Assembly: GCA_947492475.1 (NCBI GenBank)
Contig: CANLNM010000005.1
Coordinates: 124,001 to 188,000, forward strand
Source of the DNA: an uncultured Paracoccaceae bacterium
Lineage (GTDB): Bacteria; Pseudomonadota; Alphaproteobacteria; Rhodobacterales; Rhodobacteraceae
DNA: 64,000 bases
Reading direction: 5' to 3'
In this document: positions 59,354 to 64,000 of the stretch, piece after piece
Layout: each line of letters opens with the position of its first letter
Position numbering within the stretch: the first letter of the stretch is position 1
Made by a program: the position numbers and the translations under genes
Notes under the pieces: generated by a model
Databases searched by the model: none
Seen by the model: only the letters and a program-made list of their open reading frames with translations
Told to the model about the DNA's origin: nothing

Positions 59354-61495
59354 ATGAAACTCCGGAACCAAATTCTATCTATTGTTCTTGTACCGCTTGT
59401 TGGGTTGTTGATTGTGGCGTCGATCGGGCTTTGGAATGCATCGTCGACCTATTTCAATGCGCGCAAAACATCTGAATCCATTCAATCTGCCTTTATGATC
59501 AGTGATTTGATCCACGAATTGCAATTGGAACGCAGCAATTCCGTTGGCGCGGTTAATTCCCAGAATGCAGAATTTTTCGATCAATTGCAGCAAACGCGCC
59601 CACGTGTTGACGCGCTAATGGATCAAATGCTGTTGTCGGGACTGGATTTGCCCGAATACGACGCCGATCTGGTTCAAACTTTTCAAGATGTGCTGGTGGA
59701 TTTGCCTCAGAAACGGGCGGATATCGATGAAACGGGCCTATCGGTTCCCCAGGCGCGGGTCTATTTCAACAATCTGATCCAGGCAGTCATCGCGATCGAA
59801 GACGCACATTTCGTCGAAGTGAACATCCCAAGCCTGACCTCTGTCAATGTGGGCTATATCGCGCTGGAACAGGCCAAAGACGCGGCCGATCTGGAACGAA
59901 CCGCTGGGATTTTAGGCTTTAGCAACCGGCGCTTTAGCCCCTTTGTGTTCAAATTTTTTGTCGCCGAGGTCGCCGTTCAAAGGGCGTTTATGGCGCAGGC
60001 CGCCACCTTGCTACATGGCCACCTGGATATGACCGAACTCACAGATCTGCCCGAGGCGCTTGAACTTAATCGGATGCGTGGGCTGGCATATGGCGGCACA
60101 TTGGGCACTTGGACTGCGCCACAATGGTTCGACATTTCAACGGGTTGGATTGATATTATCCGCAATCAACAAACCCAAACCCGAGCCTTGGTGCAATCCT
60201 TGCGCCAATCCGCTGAGCAAAGTGCACTTGTCGTCTGCCTGATCCTCATGGGGGTGGTCGTTTTGTCCACAATTGCGAGCCTTGCAATTGGTCTGAAACT
60301 CATGCGTGGGTTTGAACGCCAAATCAAATCCCTGCAAAAATCCATGGATCGAATTGCCCATAAAGAGTTTGAACACGAAGTTGAAAATCTGGATCAAAAT
60401 TCTGAAATTGGTGACCTTGCCAAGGCGTTGAACAAAACCCGTCTGGATTTGATGGCCGCAGATCAACAGCTCGAAAAATCCCGTAATGACAGCAATTATG
60501 TCGTGACCACTTTGGCCAACAGTTTGGGCCAGCTTGCTGAAAGCAACCTCAATTGTCAGATTCCCGATCCGTTTATCGACAAATATGAACCCCTAAGGCA
60601 TGATTTTAACCGCGCTGTTGACGGGCTTGGCAACATGATTATTCAGGTCACCGAAACCGTGCAAACTATTCAGTTTAAATCGCGCGAACTTACCTCTGCG
60701 TCGACAAAACTAGCCCGGCGATCGGAAACAGGTGCCGCGTCACTCGAAGAATCGACAGCCGCGGTTCATCAAATCACGGAATCGATCGAAAATTCCGCGA
60801 CCGAAGTGCACCACATGAACAAATCGGCGAGTGCTGCACGTGTAGAAGCCGAAAAAGGGGGCAGCACGGTTGCGCACGCCATTGATGCGATGAACCAAAT
60901 CAACACTGCCGCTGAAGAAATGACCAGCATCACTGACACAATCCAAGAAATTGCATTCCGAACCAACTTGCTCGCGCTGAACGCAGGGGTCGAAGCCGCC
61001 CGCGCGGGCGAAGCCGGGCGCGGATTTGCCGTCGTTGCTGGGGAAATCCGTGAACTGGCCCAACGAGCCGCCGATTCCGTCGGGGAAATTCAATCCCGGA
61101 TCAACGCGACAGTTGAACGGATCGAAGAGGGTGTTGAGCTCGTCGATCAAACCGGAAGCTTGTTTGATGGAATTGTCGAAAAGGTGAATTCGGTCACGGA
61201 TATGGCGGGCCAAATCGCATCAGGCTCTGACGACCAAACCGAAACGATCCAAGGCATGAACGCATCCATGACCTCTCTTGATCTGGTCACGCAGGAAAAT
61301 GCGAATATGGCGCAGGAAACTTCAAGCCTGAGCGAAATGTTAAGTCAGGAATCCCAAATTTTGGCAGAGCTGACACAAACATTTAAAATCACTCAAGACC
61401 AAGACCAAGACCAAGACCAAGACCAAGACCAAGACCAAGACCAAGACCAAGACCAAGACCAAGACCAAGAAAGCCCGGTCCGAGCGGCGTCGTAA
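59354..61495 (+). CDS. Methyl-accepting chemotaxis protein with NIT-like sensor and QD-repeat tail
   Basis: A 713-residue chemoreceptor. The first membrane helix (about residues 4-28) is followed by a periplasmic helical domain of about 260 residues; [21 protein letters not shown] fits the NIT (nitrate/nitrite-sensing) fold, as does the length. A second membrane helix ([21 protein letters not shown]), HAMP domains, and a signalling tip [20 protein letters not shown] (near residue 535) follow. The C-terminus is twelve Gln-Asp pairs and then QESPVRAAS, coded by a hexanucleotide repeat. The start is ATG 59354 (AAGGAA upstream) or 59318, which has GGGGG upstream. Confidence 0.9.
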   Translation: MKLRNQILSIVLVPLVGLLIVASIGLWNASSTYFNARKTSESIQSAFMISDLIHELQLERSNSVGAVNSQNAEFFDQLQQTRPRVDALMDQMLLSGLDLPEYDADLVQTFQDVLVDLPQKRADIDETGLSVPQARVYFNNLIQAVIAIEDAHFVEVNIPSLTSVNVGYIALEQAKDAADLERTAGILGFSNRRFSPFVFKFFVAEVAVQRAFMAQAATLLHGHLDMTELTDLPEALELNRMRGLAYGGTLGTWTAPQWFDISTGWIDIIRNQQTQTRALVQSLRQSAEQSALVVCLILMGVVVLSTIASLAIGLKLMRGFERQIKSLQKSMDRIAHKEFEHEVENLDQNSEIGDLAKALNKTRLDLMAADQQLEKSRNDSNYVVTTLANSLGQLAESNLNCQIPDPFIDKYEPLRHDFNRAVDGLGNMIIQVTETVQTIQFKSRELTSASTKLARRSETGAASLEESTAAVHQITESIENSATEVHHMNKSASAARVEAEKGGSTVAHAIDAMNQINTAAEEMTSITDTIQEIAFRTNLLALNAGVEAARAGEAGRGFAVVAGEIRELAQRAADSVGEIQSRINATVERIEEGVELVDQTGSLFDGIVEKVNSVTDMAGQIASGSDDQTETIQGMNASMTSLDLVTQENANMAQETSSLSEMLSQESQILAELTQTFKITQDQDQDQDQDQDQDQDQDQDQDQDQESPVRAAS
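61394..61470 (+). repeat. In-frame (CAAGAC)n hexanucleotide tandem repeat
   Basis: Twelve perfect copies of CAAGAC plus five bases of a thirteenth, all in frame inside the chemoreceptor gene and coding for alternating Gln and Asp. The unit is a multiple of three, so slippage changes the tail by two residues at a time without a frameshift. Confidence 0.95.
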
Positions 61496-61521
61496 CTGTC
61501 AATGTAAAGCTTTGCCCAAAC

Positions 61522-61556
61522 AAAAAAAGGGACCGCACAATTCTGTGCGATCCCTC
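61522..61556 (-). terminator. Terminator of rpsD
   Basis: On the minus strand an imperfect hairpin (AGGGA / TCCCT outer, CGCACA / TGTGCG inner, a one-base bulge pair between) is followed by a run of seven T residues. It lies 20 bp after the rpsD stop and also after the convergent chemoreceptor gene. Confidence 0.75.
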
Positions 61557-61576
61557 TATTTCTTATGCTTAGAACC

Positions 61577-62197
61577 TTAGTTCTGAGCGTAGTATTCGAT
61601 CACCAGATTTGGTTCCATTTGAACCGCATAAGGCACGTCGCCCAGACCGGGGGTCCGTACGAATGTTGCTGTCATTTTGTTGTGGTCAGCTTCAACATAG
61701 TCAGGCACATCGCGCTCTGGCAGTTGAACAGCTTCCAACAGAACAGCCAATTGCTTGGAACGATCACGAACCTCAACAACGTCACCTTCTTTTACGCGAT
61801 ACGAAGGAATGTTGACGCGCTTGCCGTTCACCAGAACGTGGCCGTGGTTCACAAACTGACGTGCCGCAAACACGGTTGGTACGAATTTGGCGCGGTAAAC
61901 AACTGCGTCCAAACGGCGTTCCAGCAGACCGATCAGGTTTTCACCTGTGTCGCCTTTTACACGCTCAGCTTCGGTAAAGATGCGACGGAATTGTTTTTCT
62001 GTCAGATCGCCGTAGTAGCCTTTCAGCTTCTGCTTGGCGCGCAATTGCAGACCAAAGTCAGACAATTTGCCTTTGCGGCGCTGACCGTGCTGGCCGGGGC
62101 CGTAATCACGACGATTGACGGGGGATTTGGGACGACCCCAGATGTTTTCACCCATCCGGCGATCAATTTTATACTTGGCAGACGTACGTTTAGTCAC
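61577..62197 (-). CDS. rpsD: 30S ribosomal protein S4
   Basis: A 206-residue primary 16S rRNA-binding protein. The N-terminus [20 protein letters not shown] and the S4 domain [31 protein letters not shown] are diagnostic. The start is GTG at 62197 behind AAGGAGATCAGCC; an open frame extends to 62293 but without a suitable site. Stand-alone rpsD is usual in Rhodobacteraceae. Convergent with the chemoreceptor gene. Confidence 0.96.
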   Translation of the reverse strand: MTKRTSAKYKIDRRMGENIWGRPKSPVNRRDYGPGQHGQRRKGKLSDFGLQLRAKQKLKGYYGDLTEKQFRRIFTEAERVKGDTGENLIGLLERRLDAVVYRAKFVPTVFAARQFVNHGHVLVNGKRVNIPSYRVKEGDVVEVRDRSKQLAVLLEAVQLPERDVPDYVEADHNKMTATFVRTPGLGDVPYAVQMEPNLVIEYYAQN

Positions 62198-62410
62198 GGC
62201 TGATCTCCTTCGTTCAGGTTTCGAAGGGCGTTGTCCTCTCCCTGGATTTTGCCAGGTCGACAGGGTTCCTCTTGCGAGGGCCACCAACACCAATGAAGCG
62301 CGGCTTATACGCTTTTGATCATCAGAGTCAACAACCCTAAATCAGCAATTGGCCCCCTATCAAAGAATGCGAATGCGACCGATCACGTCCTACGATGATC
62401 AAGTTGCCAA
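62198..62410. other. Intergenic region between rpsD and the Hint-domain gene
   Basis: This 213-bp gap contains the rpsD leader. I see no gene, clear S4-binding pseudoknot or other structure I can support. Confidence 0.35.
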
Positions 62411-63487
62411 TCAGGCGGCTTGGTGTCGCAAAATCGCTGCTTCTGATCCTGCTAAAACGCGACGTGCATAGCCGCCATAACTTTGGGCGTCACTGCTGAA
62501 ATCAGGCAACACCGCATTTAGCCGCGTCAGGTCATCAGACGCCATCGACGCCAAATCTGCGCTCAAGGGATGGAAGCTTTCGGTTTCGACCCCATTGGCG
62601 AACACGATTTCATGTTGTGGCAGCATCAGATGGATATACTGAACGCCGCGCACCTGACGATCGACGATGATTTCGCGATCGTTTACCAGATCTCGGGCGG
62701 CCACCAGCACCTCTTGGCAATTGAACAAAATCCGCGCACGTTCGCCGCGCAGCACAATGCGATGATCGGGCGAAACCAGCAGACTGTTATCCGGGATATC
62801 CACCCCAAGCGAGGATCGGTTCAAACGCACCGGCGCCAGATGGGGCATTGCATATAGGCGCGCGCCGCTGACGTGACGTTGCCCCTGCCAGATCACTGCT
62901 TGTAGGCCGTTATCTTTGGTCTGAAGCCGGGTGCCGATGCCAACCTGTTCCACGGGCAAAGGCCCCTGTTCAGTCTGGATCAGCGTCCCCGGCGTAAAAC
63001 AAATCACGCCGCCGGCCGGATCGCCCGGCATCCCACGGGCCTGTTGGCGGGCGTTCAGGTCAACATTGTGACTGACCACCCACAAATCCGCCGCGCGTGG
63101 GGGAATTTCGGCGTGAAACATACAAAGTGGGGTTTTTCCCATTCCGGCGTCGATCAACGTCACCGTCCAGGTGTCACGCCCATCCGTCACGGTAAACGCT
63201 TCGTCAAACAAGGGCCCTTCGACCGGGGGCTCATCAAGTTTGGATGTGTCCGCCTCGACTGAATTTAACAAACGGCGCACACTAAGTGCGGCGCGTTTGC
63301 GTAGGTTTGCCTCGCCTTTTGCGTCGCCAAGGGGCAAAATGCCCTTGGGCCCATCAACGCGCATCGCCTCACCTGTCCATCTCCAAGCGACGCCAACGCG
63401 CAACGATTGAAGCGGTGCGGACCCAAGTCCGTCAATTTCGGTTTGCGACCAGGGGACGACAAACGTGCCACGAAAGCCCGTTTTCAT
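62411..63487 (-). CDS. Hint-domain protein (Hedgehog/intein-type, Hint_2)
   Basis: A 358-residue protein. The C-terminal 200 residues form a Hint_2 domain: catalytic Cys in GGVICFTPGTLIQTEQGPL, then VEQVGIGTRLQTKDNG, and the block-B-like SPDHRIVLRGERAR. Such domains can self-cleave or splice; Hint_2 proteins are abundant in Rhodobacterales and their role is unknown. The N-terminal 150 residues hold no named domain. The ATG at 63487 follows AGGTAACAGGC. No splicing His-Asn pair is seen at the C-terminus, so cleavage rather than splicing would be expected. Confidence 0.85.
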   Translation of the reverse strand: MKTGFRGTFVVPWSQTEIDGLGSAPLQSLRVGVAWRWTGEAMRVDGPKGILPLGDAKGEANLRKRAALSVRRLLNSVEADTSKLDEPPVEGPLFDEAFTVTDGRDTWTVTLIDAGMGKTPLCMFHAEIPPRAADLWVVSHNVDLNARQQARGMPGDPAGGVICFTPGTLIQTEQGPLPVEQVGIGTRLQTKDNGLQAVIWQGQRHVSGARLYAMPHLAPVRLNRSSLGVDIPDNSLLVSPDHRIVLRGERARILFNCQEVLVAARDLVNDREIIVDRQVRGVQYIHLMLPQHEIVFANGVETESFHPLSADLASMASDDLTRLNAVLPDFSSDAQSYGGYARRVLAGSEAAILRHQAA

Positions 63488-63609
63488 GCCTGTTACCTGC
63501 CTTTTCGTTTCCTCAATGCGTCCGCCTCTTTGGGCCGATCACATGGATAAGGTATCAGCCGCAATCAACGGCAGGCAAGCGTTAATACAAGGGCGCGTTA
63601 ACTATTTGT
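63488..63609. other. Short gap between the LpxR-like gene and the Hint-domain gene
   Basis: A 122-bp gap, both flanking genes on the minus strand. It should hold the promoter of the Hint-domain gene. No repeats or hairpins stand out. Confidence 0.35.
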
Positions 63610-64000
63610 TCAGAAGTTGAGATTGAGCTTCAGTGAGCCCAGCAATTGGCCTTCGGGTTGGCCTTCGAATTCTTCGGACAGATAGGTCAGCCCGTAGAAA
63701 AACGAAACATCCTCAGCGAATTGCCAATGGGCCCCGGCGCGCAGGCGGGTGCGATTATCCAGGGCGGTCACCCCTCGGTCATCAGGCAACCAAGCGCTGT
63801 CCGCCACATGGGTGTAATCCGCCCCAAACGTAAAGGCCAAGCCCCCATCAACGCCTTCAACGCCGCGATAAAGCTGGCCGGTCGGCACATCGCGGATCAA
63901 CAGATCCGACTGGCCAATCCGTCCATACATCACGTCAAATCCAACCCGCGCGAAATCCTCTGGCCCGGTTTTCACCTCGGCAAAGGGACGGATCGTTGTG
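63610..64000 (-). CDS. LpxR-like lipid A deacylase family protein, 3' end only
   Basis: The last 130 residues of an outer-membrane beta-barrel protein of the LpxR (DUF2219) type, cut by the right window edge. The frame is open to base 64000, so the ATG-like GTG at 63975 is internal. The C-terminus alternates hydrophobic and polar residues and ends FFYGLTYLSEEFEGQPEGQ and then LLGSLKLNLNF, with the terminal Phe expected of outer-membrane barrels. Full members are about 320 residues. LpxR removes acyl chains from lipid A; whether this homologue does is unknown. Confidence 0.75.
   Translation of the reverse strand, partial: TTIRPFAEVKTGPEDFARVGFDVMYGRIGQSDLLIRDVPTGQLYRGVEGVDGGLAFTFGADYTHVADSAWLPDDRGVTALDNRTRLRAGAHWQFAEDVSFFYGLTYLSEEFEGQPEGQLLGSLKLNLNF

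Noticed and set aside
61394-61470. CRISPR-like array
   Set aside because: The repeat unit is 6 bp with no spacers and is inside a coding frame.

Overview
The window looks like a chromosomal segment of an alphaproteobacterium of the Rhodobacteraceae, most likely the marine Roseobacter group. The evidence is the gene content and order: an F1-only ATP synthase operon (atpHAGDC) next to an H-type lectin-domain gene, a VPLPA-CTERM protein, a Hint_2-domain protein, hemC/hemE/hemF together, complete urt urea and pot/puu polyamine loci, and an LpxR-like protein. Genes are densely packed and many neighbours overlap by 1-8 bp. I see no insertion sequence, prophage, integrase, CRISPR array or rRNA. One tRNA (anticodon CAT) is present. 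The genus cannot be fixed from the sequence alone.

Layout. 1-3.6 kb: end of an EamA permease, a GAF-Fis regulator and the aldehyde dehydrogenase it probably controls, with a perfect inverted repeat between them. 4-8 kb: a periplasmic solute-binding protein followed by a chemoreceptor, then a convergent glycerate kinase. 8-14 kb: urea ABC transporter urtABCDE (minus strand). 14.4-16.2 kb: AbrB-type membrane protein, a cysteine-cluster protein and the tRNA. 16.4-23.7 kb: FAD oxidase plus MFS transporter, heme genes hemC, hemE and hemF, a small lipoprotein, a DUF454 protein and an NnrU-like protein. 23.7-34.1 kb: a polyamine locus. On the minus strand are potFGHI-type transporter genes and a first PuuA-like ligase. 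Divergently placed are a GntR/FCD regulator, a second PuuA-like ligase, a putrescine-type aminotransferase and a PuuB-like oxidase.

34.1-40.6 kb: housekeeping genes (HAD phosphatase, MaoC hydratase, ribF, YcgN, threonine aldolase, alpha/beta hydrolase, HCCA isomerase, prs). 40.7-46.8 kb: VPLPA-CTERM protein, H-type lectin protein, then the F1 ATP synthase operon. 47.3-52.5 kb: methyltransferase, gloB, clpA and an M23 peptidase. 52.5-55.8 kb: a MotA/ExbB-like channel protein paired with a 726-residue MotB/OmpA-like protein that has a very long coiled coil. 55.9-59.2 kb: chaC, an extensin-family protein, a tyrA-type dehydrogenase and hisC. 59.3-64 kb: a NIT-domain chemoreceptor whose C-terminus is coded by a (CAAGAC)n tandem repeat, rpsD, a Hint-domain protein, and the 3' end of an LpxR-like gene cut by the window edge.

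How the parts work together. Much of the window serves nitrogen scavenging: urea uptake, polyamine uptake and catabolism by both gamma-glutamylation and transamination. Two chemoreceptors add sensing. The features most worth a second look are the ExbB/giant-OmpA pair, the paired palindromes around the GntR gene, the inverted repeat before the aldehyde dehydrogenase, the hexanucleotide repeat in the chemoreceptor, and several strong intercistronic hairpins. No unmistakably new multi-gene system is visible. The ExbB/OmpA pair is the best candidate for an under-described machine.
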